DNA of 9,291 bases from Proteobacteria bacterium UBA1847 (GCA_002338605.1 DDIP01000291.1:1-9291), one strand, 5' to 3'; counted from the stretch's first letter, positions 1 through 7,996 are shown. The notes: generated by a model from the sequence alone, not told the origin. Numbers and translations: made by a program.

Positions 1-729
1 CCGGCGCGCCAGGCGTGGGCCGTAGACCAGCTATTGAAAGCTGCCAGGGCGTCAGAAAATCTCGGGCTTGCGAATCACGCAACCTTTTCAGGCGCGCTCG
101 CCTGGCCCTATTTGTACCCATGGCCACAACGGCCGGCCGGGCTGGTCGAGACGGCGTTTGATGAGCTGGCGAAGCGCTGGCAGCCGATTCTCGATGCGTT
201 CGACAGCGCGGGCGTCAATTGCTGCTACGAAATTCATCCGGGTGAGGACCTGCATGACGGCGTGACCTTCGAGATGTTTCTTGAGCGCGTGAACAACCAT
301 CCGCGCTGCCAGATGCTGTACGACCCAAGCCATTATGTACTTCAGGCGCTCGACTATCTCGATCACATCGATATCTATCACGAACGTATCAAGATGTTTC
401 ACGTGAAGGATGCCGAATTGAATCCGACCGGTCGGCAGGGAGTCTACAGTGGCTATCAGGGCTGGGTGGACAGGGCCGGGCGCTTCCGTTCACTCGGCGA
501 CGGGCAGGTTGATTTCGGCGGGATATTTTCCAGGTTCGCACAGTATGATTTTGCCGGCTGGGCGGTGCTCGAGTGGGAGTGCTGTCTTAAGCATCCTGAA
601 GAGGGTGCCCGTGAAGGCGCGAAATTTATCAACGAGCACATTATCCGTGTCACCGATAAGGCGTTTGACGACTTCGCTGCTGGCGGTGTCGATGATGCCG
701 CCAATCGGCGCGCGCTGGGGATAGAGTGA
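1..729 (+). CDS. Sugar phosphate isomerase/epimerase-like TIM-barrel protein, 5' partial
   Basis: The reading frame is open from the first base, so the true start lies upstream; 242 residues are visible and perhaps 50-100 N-terminal residues are missing compared with usual family members. It resembles the xylose-isomerase-like TIM-barrel family (AP endonuclease 2 superfamily) that isomerises or epimerises sugars or keto-sugars with a divalent metal. Candidate metal and catalytic residues, numbered from the first visible codon, are Glu77 (CYEIHPGE), Asp108 and His111 (DPSH), His134 (MFHVKD) and Glu191/Glu193 (VLEWE). The segment LGDGQVDF before the last strand is also typical. It lies 10 bases before a Gfo/Idh/MocA dehydrogenase, almost certainly in one operon, a pairing seen for example in the E. 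coli ycjR/ycjS region, which handles 3-keto glycosides. The substrate is unknown. Family is firm, exact reaction is not. Confidence 0.88.
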   Translation, partial: PARQAWAVDQLLKAARASENLGLANHATFSGALAWPYLYPWPQRPAGLVETAFDELAKRWQPILDAFDSAGVNCCYEIHPGEDLHDGVTFEMFLERVNNHPRCQMLYDPSHYVLQALDYLDHIDIYHERIKMFHVKDAELNPTGRQGVYSGYQGWVDRAGRFRSLGDGQVDFGGIFSRFAQYDFAGWAVLEWECCLKHPEEGAREGAKFINEHIIRVTDKAFDDFAAGGVDDAANRRALGIE

Positions 730-739
730 GGAACCGCGC

Positions 740-1903
740 ATGAGCAAGCTCGGGGAAGCAAATTCCGGCCCGAATCGAGTTCGACTTGGAATGGTCGGCG
801 GTGGTCAGGGGGCTTTCATCGGTGCGGTGCATCGAATCGCAGCTCGCATCGATGATGAGTACGACCTTTGCGCCGGCGTGTTGTCATCCAATCCACAACG
901 CGCACTGGCGTCGGCGTGCGAAATCGGTTTACCCGAGGATCGATCTTATGAAAACGTCGCAGCGATGCTGGCGGCGGAAAGCGCCCGCGACGATGGCATC
1001 GAAGTGGTATCCGTTGTGACGCCGAATAATGCTCATTTTTCGATCGCCAAGGCATGTCTTGAAGCCGGCACGCACGTCATTTGCGACAAGCCCATCACGG
1101 TGACCTGCAAAGAAGCTGATGAGCTGATTGAGCTTGCGAAAGCGCAGAATCGGATTCTCGCCGTTACTTATAATTATTCCGGCTACCCGATGATTCGGCA
1201 GGCCAGGGAGATGATCAATGCGGGTGAACTCGGCGACATCCGTGTCGTGCAGGCCGAGTACGCGCAGGACTGGCTAACCGAGGCTATCGAACAATCCGGC
1301 AACAAGCAGGCCGCCTGGCGCACCGATCCCTCACAGTCCGGGGCTGGCGGTTGTATCGGCGATATCGGGACGCACGCCTACCATCTCGCCTGTTTCGTTA
1401 CCGGGCTTGAGCTCGAGTCACTGTGTGCCGATCTCAGCACCTTCGTGAGCGGCCGCAAGCTCGACGATAATGTCAACGTCTTGATGCGATTCAAGGGCGG
1501 AGCCAAAGGGTCTCTATGGGCCAGCCAGGTCGCGCCCGGAAATGAGAACAACCTGACACTGCGCGTCTATGGAACCCGGGGCGGTCTGAGTTGGCGTCAG
1601 GAGTGTCCGAATGAACTCGAGTTCTCACCCTTTGGGGAGTCTACGCGTCGCATCACTCGGGGTAGCACGGGCGCGGGTAGCGCCGCTGCCGCGGCGACAC
1701 GAATTCCTGCAGGACATCCGGAGGGTTACCTCGAGGGATTTGCGAATTTGTATACGGAGATCGCAGCAGCAATTCGTGCCGCGCGAAGCGGCACAACGAC
1801 AGCCGGCATGTTTCCCCGGGGTGAAGATGGCCGCAAGGGTGTTGCGTTTGTTGAGGCTGCCGTGAAGTCGAGCAATGGAGGTGCCGCGTGGGTAAATCTG
1901 TGA
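740..1903 (+). CDS. Gfo/Idh/MocA family NAD(P)-dependent oxidoreductase
   Basis: This 387-residue cytosolic protein has the layout of the Gfo/Idh/MocA family, which oxidises or reduces a hydroxyl of a sugar, inositol or glycoside with NAD(P). The N-terminal Rossmann domain starts with the dinucleotide loop GMVGGGQGAFIG (about residues 17-28). VVTPNNAH (92-99) and ICDKPIT (114-120) follow; Lys117 is the conserved catalytic lysine, in a DKP rather than the more common EKP setting. The second domain carries GGCIGDIGTH (203-212), with Asp208 and His212 as the usual catalytic pair. ATG at 740 is preceded by GAGGA (728-732) at a 7-base spacing and overlapping the stop of the upstream gene, so the two are probably translated together. 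Family members of this length often act on sugars or on the 3-position of glycosides; the substrate is not determined here. Confidence 0.93.
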   Translation: MSKLGEANSGPNRVRLGMVGGGQGAFIGAVHRIAARIDDEYDLCAGVLSSNPQRALASACEIGLPEDRSYENVAAMLAAESARDDGIEVVSVVTPNNAHFSIAKACLEAGTHVICDKPITVTCKEADELIELAKAQNRILAVTYNYSGYPMIRQAREMINAGELGDIRVVQAEYAQDWLTEAIEQSGNKQAAWRTDPSQSGAGGCIGDIGTHAYHLACFVTGLELESLCADLSTFVSGRKLDDNVNVLMRFKGGAKGSLWASQVAPGNENNLTLRVYGTRGGLSWRQECPNELEFSPFGESTRRITRGSTGAGSAAAAATRIPAGHPEGYLEGFANLYTEIAAAIRAARSGTTTAGMFPRGEDGRKGVAFVEAAVKSSNGGAAWVNL

Positions 1904-1964
1904 CACGACGGGTCAACAAGCCGGGTCGGCGCGAAGCGCGTCCGTTCGGAGTTTCGTGTACGAT

Positions 1965-2002
1965 CGCGGGGAATTGCTTTTTCAATACAACAAGGCCCCG
2001 CG
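1965..2002 (+). repeat. Inverted repeat CGCGGGG / CCCCGCG with nested small hairpin
   Basis: CGCGGGG at 1965-1971 is the exact reverse complement of CCCCGCG at 1996-2002. The 24-base interval holds a second small inverted repeat, ATTG (1973-1976) and CAAT (1983-1986), around a CTTTTT loop. In RNA this would form a GC-clamped stem with an inner hairpin. It is not a standard terminator because no T-run follows the outer stem. It may be a leader RNA structure or chance; the match is seen, the role is inferred. Confidence 0.4.
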
Positions 2003-2009
2003 CGATTGT

Positions 2010-2035
2010 CTCGACATTGGCATCGCAATGTGGAG
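2010..2035 (+). repeat. Inverted repeat ACATTG-N6-CAATGT before transaldolase
   Basis: ACATTG (2014-2019) and CAATGT (2026-2031) are a perfect 6-base inverted repeat around GCATCG. The outer flanks extend it: 2010-2012 (CTC) pair with 2033-2035 (GAG), interrupted by one G-G mismatch. The resulting imperfect 10-pair stem ends 27 bases before the transaldolase ATG. It could be an operator for a dimeric regulator or an mRNA hairpin. No regulator gene is in the window, so its owner is unknown. Confidence 0.4.
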
Positions 2036-2062
2036 TCGCCTGATTCCTGCGGACTAAAATAA

Positions 2063-3031
2063 ATGAATAAACTCGAACAATTGCGAAAAATGACCGATGT
2101 GGTCGCCGATACGGGCGACATTGAAGCCATCGCGAAATACAAACCGGTCGACGCGACGACGAATCCGTCTTTGTTGCTTAAAGCCGCGGCGTTGCCACAG
2201 TACTCTGATCTCATTGACGCTACTGTCGCGGCGGTCCGGGCCGAGAACATCGCCGATAAAGATCTGATCGATGAACTTGCCGATCGCTATGCTGTTGCAA
2301 TTGGGGGCGAGATTCTGAAGATCGTGCCGGGCCGGATATCGACCGAAGTTGATGCGCGACTGTCTTTCGATCGCGAAGCGTCCGTCGTCCGTGCGCATAA
2401 ACTTATCGATCTTTACGATTCGAAAGGCATCGGCCGCGACCGCGTGTTGATCAAGCTGGCATCGACCTGGGAGGGCATCGAAGCAGCGCGTCAACTCGAG
2501 AGCGAGGGGATCAACTGCAACCTGACGTTGTTGTTCTGTGACGTTCAGGCTGTCGCCGCCGCCAAAGCGGGCGCGTTTCTGATTTCGCCTTTCGTGGGCC
2601 GGATTCTTGATTGGTATAAAAAGGCAGAAGGTGTGGACAGTTACGCACCGGAAGAAGATCCGGGTGTCCTGTCTGTCCGCAATATCTACCAGCTCTTCAA
2701 GTCCCGTGGATTCAAAACGATTGTCATGGGCGCAAGCTTCAGGAACGTGGGAGAAATTGAGGCGTTGGCGGGTTGCGATCGACTGACGATTGGCCCGAAT
2801 TTCCTGCAGGAACTTGCAGACGACGACGGTAAACTTCAGCGAGTACTCGAACCAAACCAGACACTGGACTTCGTCGACCACGATTTTGCGGACGAAGCGG
2901 ATTTTCGACTGCAGCTGAATGCCAGTGCGACGGCCACCGAGAAGCTCGCCGAAGGAATCCGTGGATTCATCGCCGACCAGATAAAGCTGGAAGACCTGTT
3001 GCGGCAGCGAATAGTAATTGGGGGTAGGTAG
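2063..3031 (+). CDS. tal: Transaldolase (TalB type)
   Basis: This cytosolic enzyme of the non-oxidative pentose phosphate pathway transfers a dihydroxyacetone unit between sedoheptulose 7-phosphate and glyceraldehyde 3-phosphate, giving erythrose 4-phosphate and fructose 6-phosphate. At 322 residues it matches the roughly 317-residue TalA/TalB subfamily and aligns with it along nearly the whole length. Diagnostic segments are VVADTGD (13-19, Asp16), [10 protein letters not shown] (30-39, Asn34), [14 protein letters not shown] (88-101, Glu95), [12 protein letters not shown] (127-138) with Schiff-base Lys131, [10 protein letters not shown], and [12 protein letters not shown]. The ATG at 2063 gives an N-terminus colinear with TalB, but no good Shine-Dalgarno lies directly before it; the nearest GGAG is 27 bases upstream within an inverted repeat. 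The next gene starts 4 bases after its stop. Function is secure; paralogues elsewhere in the genome cannot be excluded. Confidence 0.97.
   Translation: MNKLEQLRKMTDVVADTGDIEAIAKYKPVDATTNPSLLLKAAALPQYSDLIDATVAAVRAENIADKDLIDELADRYAVAIGGEILKIVPGRISTEVDARLSFDREASVVRAHKLIDLYDSKGIGRDRVLIKLASTWEGIEAARQLESEGINCNLTLLFCDVQAVAAAKAGAFLISPFVGRILDWYKKAEGVDSYAPEEDPGVLSVRNIYQLFKSRGFKTIVMGASFRNVGEIEALAGCDRLTIGPNFLQELADDDGKLQRVLEPNQTLDFVDHDFADEADFRLQLNASATATEKLAEGIRGFIADQIKLEDLLRQRIVIGGR
3020..3028 (+). promoter_or_regulatory. Ribosome binding site of the M20 gene inside the end of transaldolase
   Basis: GGGGGTAGG lies 7 bases before the ATG at 3036 and overlaps the last codons of the transaldolase. It decides the start of the M20 gene: ATG 3036 rather than the in-frame TTG at 3018. 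It also implies that the two genes share one message. Confidence 0.6.
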
Positions 3032-3035
3032 TCCG

Positions 3036-4463
3036 ATGCGCTTTCTTAAGATTCTTCTCCTGGCCGTGGTCGCACCATCGGTCGTGTCCGCGCAGACAAC
3101 TCCAACCGAGATCGCCGCCGCTTCCGATGTCCTGACGCGAATCGAGGCGCTGCAGGCACGGATCAATCCCACGGGCCGAGCGGCACAGATCGTCGGCAGC
3201 AACGATCCTGAAAGGGAAGAAATCATGCGCTCTGTAGGCACATGGTGGGATGACGAGATGCAGGCGCTGTCGGATCACATCGGGAATAATCCGGAAGTGG
3301 GTTGGCAGGAGTTCGAATCGGTCGCTACGCTCGTGAAGGTTTTGCGCGCCAAGGGCTTCACCGTCGAGACGGGAGTCGCCAACCTCGAGACGGCCTTCGT
3401 TGCCCGTTGGGATTCTCCTGCCGGCACCGACGGCCCGACGCTGGGCCTGATTGGCGAGTATGACGCTCTCCGCGACGTCGAGGGTCCGTTCCACGGCGAT
3501 CAACACAACGCTCAAACGCCGATAGCCATCGCGGCGGCGCTGGGACTCAAGACTTACATGACAAAAGCCGGTATCCAGGGCTCGGTCCGGCTCTATGGCA
3601 CCCCGGCCGAGGAAGTCGGTCCCCCCGCTAAAACCATCATGTACGAGGCCGGCATCTTCGAGGGCGCGGATATCCTGGTGCGCAGTCACTCCTCAGACCA
3701 GACCGCACGTGGGCGTGCCGGCTTCGGCGTCTGCTGCCTGAACATCAATGAGGTGAAGTACACGTTCACGGGCCGGCCCGCGCACCAACTGAAGTCGTGG
3801 AATGCTCGGAATGCGCTGTCCGCCGCCGTCCGATTCTACACGTCGGTAGATGGACTCCGATCGACGTTCAGGCCGGAAGCGTCCATACAGGGCGTCATCC
3901 CCGAAGGCGGCGTTGCACCGAATGTCGTACCGGCGCATGCCGTGGTGGATTACTACATTCGCTACCCGGACGAGGTCTATCTCGAGCACATAACGAATAT
4001 GATCGATGACGCGGCTCGAGGTGCAGCGATGGCTACGGGTACGGAGGTCACGATCGATCGGTATGGGGAATACCGGGACGGGATCACGCTCGGCACCCTG
4101 GACGAACTCTACTTCGAGTATGCCAAAGCCCTCGGAGCCACGAATCTGAACGAAGTCCCGCAACGCCCGGCGGGCTACGAAGAGACCGGCTGGGTCACTC
4201 GCGAGATTCCCGGCGTCGGGGTCAGCGTCTATAGCTCGCGCGAGACGTACCACACGAAGGGCATGGAGGCCGACGCTTTTAGCGAAGTTGGACATGCAGC
4301 CTTTCGCATGGACGCGCAAATCATGGCGGCAATCCTCTACGACTACCTGACAAACGAGGCACTTCGGAAGGTAATTGCCGAGGAGCACTCGGAGCTAAAG
4401 GGGCTGTTGAGCGAGTATCATCAGCGGCTGCGCGAGGTCTACGCACCCGAGATCGAGCGGTAA
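3036..4463 (+). CDS. Exported M20-family amidohydrolase (AbgB-like)
   Basis: The protein is 475 residues from ATG 3036. It starts with a Sec signal peptide: a basic start, a hydrophobic run about residues 6-17, and a likely cleavage after VSA (residue 19). The mature part is an M20-type metallohydrolase resembling aminobenzoyl-glutamate utilisation protein B, with an amidase/peptidase catalytic domain and an inserted dimerisation domain around residues 238-350. Likely metal or catalytic residues are His153, Asp155 and His157 (HGDQHN), Glu192-Glu193 (GTPAEE), His218 (VRSHS) and a C-terminal His406 or His420. Relatives of this type usually have HGCGHN, so the Cys ligand position here is Asp. 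Export means it should act on periplasmic amides or peptides, unlike cytosolic AbgB. It follows the transaldolase by 4 bases, yet the link is not metabolically obvious. Fold is confident; substrate is unknown. Confidence 0.88.
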   Translation: MRFLKILLLAVVAPSVVSAQTTPTEIAAASDVLTRIEALQARINPTGRAAQIVGSNDPEREEIMRSVGTWWDDEMQALSDHIGNNPEVGWQEFESVATLVKVLRAKGFTVETGVANLETAFVARWDSPAGTDGPTLGLIGEYDALRDVEGPFHGDQHNAQTPIAIAAALGLKTYMTKAGIQGSVRLYGTPAEEVGPPAKTIMYEAGIFEGADILVRSHSSDQTARGRAGFGVCCLNINEVKYTFTGRPAHQLKSWNARNALSAAVRFYTSVDGLRSTFRPEASIQGVIPEGGVAPNVVPAHAVVDYYIRYPDEVYLEHITNMIDDAARGAAMATGTEVTIDRYGEYRDGITLGTLDELYFEYAKALGATNLNEVPQRPAGYEETGWVTREIPGVGVSVYSSRETYHTKGMEADAFSEVGHAAFRMDAQIMAAILYDYLTNEALRKVIAEEHSELKGLLSEYHQRLREVYAPEIER

Positions 4464-4497
4464 GCGAAGCGCTAAACGCGCACGCTGCTGGTCCAGG

Positions 4498-4893
4498 CTA
4501 ATCGCCTGCAGGCTCCGAGGCGGGCGCATCTTTCATCTTGATAAAGAACACGAGAATCTTCGCCGGCTCGGTCTCACTGGCGTTACGCGACACCGAGTGG
4601 ATATCGTTCGGTGTTTCGTAAAACGTCTCCCCAACGCTAAGTTTCTTCAGCTCACCACCTGCCACCTGCATTTCAACCGTTCCCTCGAGCACATAGACGA
4701 ACGTATGGGCATTGTGACGGTGACTCGCCGATGCCACGCCGGGCGGATAGACGACTTCGAGGACAACCGCCTCGCGACCTTCGATATCGGACAGGTCAGT
4801 CCGGAAAAGGCTCTTTACATCGGATTGTTGTGCGATGCTGGCGGTCGATAGAATAATCAGCAGAACACTCGTCAATAGTTTTGATGCTTTCAC
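4498..4893 (-). CDS. Exported small cupin-domain protein
   Basis: This 131-residue protein has an N-terminal signal peptide (hydrophobic about residues 6-20, probable cleavage after SIA at 21) and one cupin beta-barrel. Cupin motif 1 is GVASASHRHNAHTFVYVLEG (residues 52-71), with His58 and His60 as metal ligands. The usual glutamate of this motif is absent; His63 or Thr64 stands near its place. Motif 2 is GETFYETPNDIHSVSRN (88-104), with His99. It may bind a metal and act as a small periplasmic enzyme or sugar-binding protein; no reaction can be assigned. The start is GTG at 4893, supported by GGAGAAG (complement of 4899-4905) at a 5-base spacing. It begins 20 bases after the stop of the sugar porter, so the two are probably co-transcribed. 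It converges on the M20 gene, 34 bases away, with no clear terminator between. Confidence 0.85.
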   Translation of the reverse strand: MKASKLLTSVLLIILSTASIAQQSDVKSLFRTDLSDIEGREAVVLEVVYPPGVASASHRHNAHTFVYVLEGTVEMQVAGGELKKLSVGETFYETPNDIHSVSRNASETEPAKILVFFIKMKDAPASEPAGD

Positions 4894-4913
4894 GTTGGCT
4901 TCTCCATGGCTGA

Positions 4914-6326
<1,413 letters not shown>

Positions 6327-6346
6327 AACGACTTCCTTCTGTTCTT

Positions 6347-6373
6347 ATTATTGTGCTTGTGGTACTGCATCAA
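6347..6373 (-). promoter_or_regulatory. Possible promoter of the sugar porter-cupin pair
   Basis: On the minus strand TTGATG (6368-6373) and AATAAT (6347-6352, five of six bases of the -10 consensus) are separated by 15 bases. The spacing is short and the -35 box matches four of six, so this is a tentative call. A start near 6340 would give a leader of about 14 bases that contains the Shine-Dalgarno. Confidence 0.25.
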
Positions 6374-6456
6374 ACTGTCATCTGATCAATGCGAAGTCCG
6401 GCATTACGAGGACCGATCGTTCGCTAGCTTATTGAAAACCGGAAGCGAGAAAACCT

Positions 6457-7068
6457 CTATAAACGCGTTATTCTCAGATTTCTAAAACGCACCATCTTGT
6501 TGTTGCCACCGTATTGAAGCGCAATGTAACCGCTGTCGTGAGTATTGTCGGCTATTTCGGCTGTTACAACATTATTGATGCTGACCGTAATATGCTCACC
6601 TTCGGCCCGCAGTGACATGCTATTCCATCGGTTGCCCGAATCAATATTCACTAAAGGCGCCGAAACCGAGACTATGGATCCGGTTCGATATTCCGGAACC
6701 TGGTGGTCATCCCAAATGTTCACCTCGTAACACGATTGCGGCGAAAAGGTGTCAGCGTTTTCGCAACGCACGAAAATACCGCTGTTAGTGGAAGGCTCAA
6801 CCCAAAACTCAACACTTAGAAGAAAATCATCATAGGTCGACCTAGTGGCAATAAATTGCATCTGCTCACCGCGCACTGCCGCAAGTACCCCGTTCTCCAG
6901 GGTAAAAAACGCTGCTCCGGCAGGATTAAATGTCGCCACTATCGGTAGATCCAGAATATTCTCTGGCCCAGCGGTTACAGAAACTTCCCCGACGCTGCCG
7001 CAGGCTGAAATTGCCCAGCAAGAAGCTGTCAGGACAAGTAGGCCGATCAGACGATGGCGTAAGCGCAT
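6457..7068 (-). CDS. DUF1080 / 3-keto-disaccharide hydrolase family lipoprotein
   Basis: The 203-residue protein begins with a lipoprotein signal: RLRHR, a hydrophobic stretch, then lipobox ISAC with Cys23 as the lipidated residue. Position +2 is Gly, which does not block sorting to the outer membrane. The rest is one concanavalin-like beta-sandwich of the DUF1080 family (Pfam 3-keto-disaccharide hydrolase). Typical pieces are LLSVEFWVEPSTNSGIFVR (83-101), YEVNIWD (114-120), TGSI (129-132), RWNSMSLRAEGEHITVSINN (147-166) and SGYIALQYGG (179-188), closing with VRFRNLRI. Some members cleave 3-keto glycosides; many are uncharacterised. Cys102 and Cys113 could form a disulfide. ATG 7068 is preferred over upstream starts because it has GAGGGAA (complement of 7074-7080) 5 bases ahead and gives a proper signal peptide. 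The gene ends 130 bases before the sugar porter start. Family is confident; substrate is inferred only in general terms. Confidence 0.88.
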   Translation of the reverse strand: MRLRHRLIGLLVLTASCWAISACGSVGEVSVTAGPENILDLPIVATFNPAGAAFFTLENGVLAAVRGEQMQFIATRSTYDDFLLSVEFWVEPSTNSGIFVRCENADTFSPQSCYEVNIWDDHQVPEYRTGSIVSVSAPLVNIDSGNRWNSMSLRAEGEHITVSINNVVTAEIADNTHDSGYIALQYGGNNKMVRFRNLRITRL

Positions 7069-7095
7069 GGTCGTTCCCTCGTAGAGTTTTGTTGT

Positions 7096-7122
7096 TTTAT
7101 AGCGTCCCAGTATAACTGCCAA
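7096..7122 (-). promoter_or_regulatory. Candidate sigma-70 promoter of the DUF1080 lipoprotein
   Basis: On the minus strand TTGGCA (7117-7122, five of six bases) and TATAAA (7096-7101, five of six) are spaced by 15 bases, shorter than the ideal 17. Transcription starting near 7089 would leave a leader of about 21 bases carrying the Shine-Dalgarno, which is a sensible arrangement. Confidence 0.4.
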
Positions 7123-7155
7123 GGCACCACTCTCTGCGCCGTTTTCGCCTGCAAC

Positions 7156-7569
7156 TCAGGCGACTTTATTCTGCATCATTAGAGCCATTTTCCTATCACT
7201 GGTCGTAATGTGTTCCATGACCCATTGTTTCAGGCACTCATCGATGGGATTCCTTGACAAGATGTCTGCGCCATTGAGAAACTGCACCATGCATTCCGTG
7301 TAACTTTCGAGAAATTCCTCATGCTCGCGCTTATGCTCATCGAAGAATTCGTAGTCATTTTCTTTCATGACATGCTCCTCAAGTGCAAAGTGAGCTTGCA
7401 TGCGCACATAGATCTCACCAAGACACTTCCTGAGCTCTGATTTATTCTCATTGCCGATGAGTTCTTCGTGGAGCTGGTTGATATTGTCAATCAGAACTTC
7501 GTGCTCGTGGTCCAGTTCTTCTATTCCAATCAGAAAGGAGTCGTTCCATTCAAAAAGTGAGGCGGTCAT
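7156..7569 (-). CDS. Bacteriohemerythrin
   Basis: This 137-residue protein is a single hemerythrin domain, a four-helix bundle with a non-haem di-iron centre that binds O2 and may serve in oxygen storage, sensing or delivery. All seven usual iron ligands are visible: His23 (DHEH), His60 and Glu64 (HFALE), His79 and His83 (HKREH), His120 and Asp125 (HITTSD). The length matches stand-alone bacterial hemerythrins of about 130-140 residues. It has no signal peptide, so it is cytosolic. ATG 7569 is chosen because GGGAGAA (complement of 7576-7582) lies 6 bases before it and the protein then begins MTASLFEWNDSF, as relatives do; an upstream in-frame start would read through a tRNA-like sequence. A hand count of 7201-7380 gives about 46% GC, lower than the sugar genes and ubiU. 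No clear own promoter was found; it may be read from the tRNA promoter. Confidence 0.94.
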   Translation of the reverse strand: MTASLFEWNDSFLIGIEELDHEHEVLIDNINQLHEELIGNENKSELRKCLGEIYVRMQAHFALEEHVMKENDYEFFDEHKREHEEFLESYTECMVQFLNGADILSRNPIDECLKQWVMEHITTSDRKMALMMQNKVA

Positions 7570-7596
7570 CGTCGATTCTCCCGTTAAGGGGTATAT

Positions 7597-7672
7597 TGAT
7601 GGAGCGGAGGAGGATCGAACTCTCAACCTTCGCGTTGCGAACGTGACACTTTCCCTAATGAGCTACGGCCCC
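7597..7672 (-). pseudogene. Decayed tRNA-Ala(CGC) copy
   Basis: The minus strand here aligns without gaps to the intact tRNA-Ala at 7839-7914, with 65 of 76 bases identical. The 11 differences break one pair in each helix: 6-67 (C-C) in the acceptor, 13-22 (C-A) in the D stem, 29-41 (A-C) in the anticodon stem and 50-64 (A-C) in the T stem. The 15-48 tertiary pair becomes T-T and the terminal CCA becomes TCA. The anticodon loop TTCGCAA and T loop TTCGATC are unchanged, as is the G3-U70 pair. It most likely arose by tandem duplication followed by decay. A functioning variant tRNA or a tRNA-like leader for the hemerythrin gene is less likely but possible. Confidence 0.8.
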
Positions 7673-7838
7673 AATCGGAACAAGTAGTCTACACCCGAGC
7701 GGCCATCCCGAGCCATGCGATTCACTGGTTTGGGGCCGGCACCGGTGCTTTCGAGAGCTGTTCAGCGCGAGATTCGTGAGCCATTCGCCAATCCTGCGTT
7801 GCAGAGCTGTTACGGCATCGGCTTGGTGGCCTTTAGAC
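7673..7838. other. Spacer between the tRNA copies, no gene seen
   Basis: These 166 bases contain no supported gene or third tRNA. The only structure noticed is a perfect ten-base palindrome, GCACCGGTGC at 7739-7748, and a nine-base direct repeat AGAGCTGTT. Neither resembles a terminator, so co-transcription of both tRNA copies is possible. Confidence 0.5.
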
Positions 7839-7914
<76 letters not shown>

Positions 7915-7966
7915 ACGCAAACCGGATAACAGCGCAACATCAGCTCGCACCGTATAAGGGAAAGTG

Positions 7967-7996
7967 TGTATAGAACGAGCTTGTCCTTGTCTCCAA
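7967..7996 (-). promoter_or_regulatory. Possible promoter of the tRNA-Ala gene
   Basis: On the minus strand TTGGAG (7991-7996) and TATACA (7967-7972) are 18 bases apart, about 50 bases before the mature tRNA. A second TATACG at 7951-7956 lacks a matching -35 box. Both are weak matches and only indicate where a promoter may lie; the region is shared with the divergent ubiU gene. Confidence 0.22.

Larger units (their letters stand above)
1904..2062 (+). other. Intergenic leader before transaldolase, with two inverted repeats
   Basis: These 159 bases carry no recognisable gene. They contain a long-loop inverted repeat at 1965-2002 and a compact one at 2010-2035, listed separately. No convincing sigma-70 promoter was found: a TTGGCA at 2017-2022 has no matching -10 box at the right distance, and TAAAAT at 2055-2060 would start transcription inside the next gene. 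No hairpin followed by a T-run is present, so there is no clear terminator for the upstream pair either. Confidence 0.5.

Noticed and set aside
3018..3035. TTG start for the M20 protein at 3018
   Set aside because: ATG at 3036 has a strong Shine-Dalgarno at 3020-3028 and gives a normal signal peptide.
2054..3241. Long open frame of 395 codons on the minus strand across the transaldolase
   Set aside because: It is antisense to a clear transaldolase and the start of the M20 gene, and its translation shows no recognisable domain. It is a by-product of codon bias on the other strand.
4494..4508. Hairpin CAGGC-TAATC-GCCTG at the convergent M20/cupin ends as a terminator
   Set aside because: The stem has only 5 pairs, overlaps the cupin stop codon and has no T-run on either side.
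7069..7122. N-terminal extension of the DUF1080 protein by 18 codons
   Set aside because: It would bury the lipoprotein signal peptide inside the protein and overlap the candidate promoter.
7570..7626. N-terminal extension of hemerythrin by 19 codons
   Set aside because: It would translate through the 3' part of the tRNA-like sequence and lose the good Shine-Dalgarno at 7576-7582; relatives begin near MTASLFEWN.
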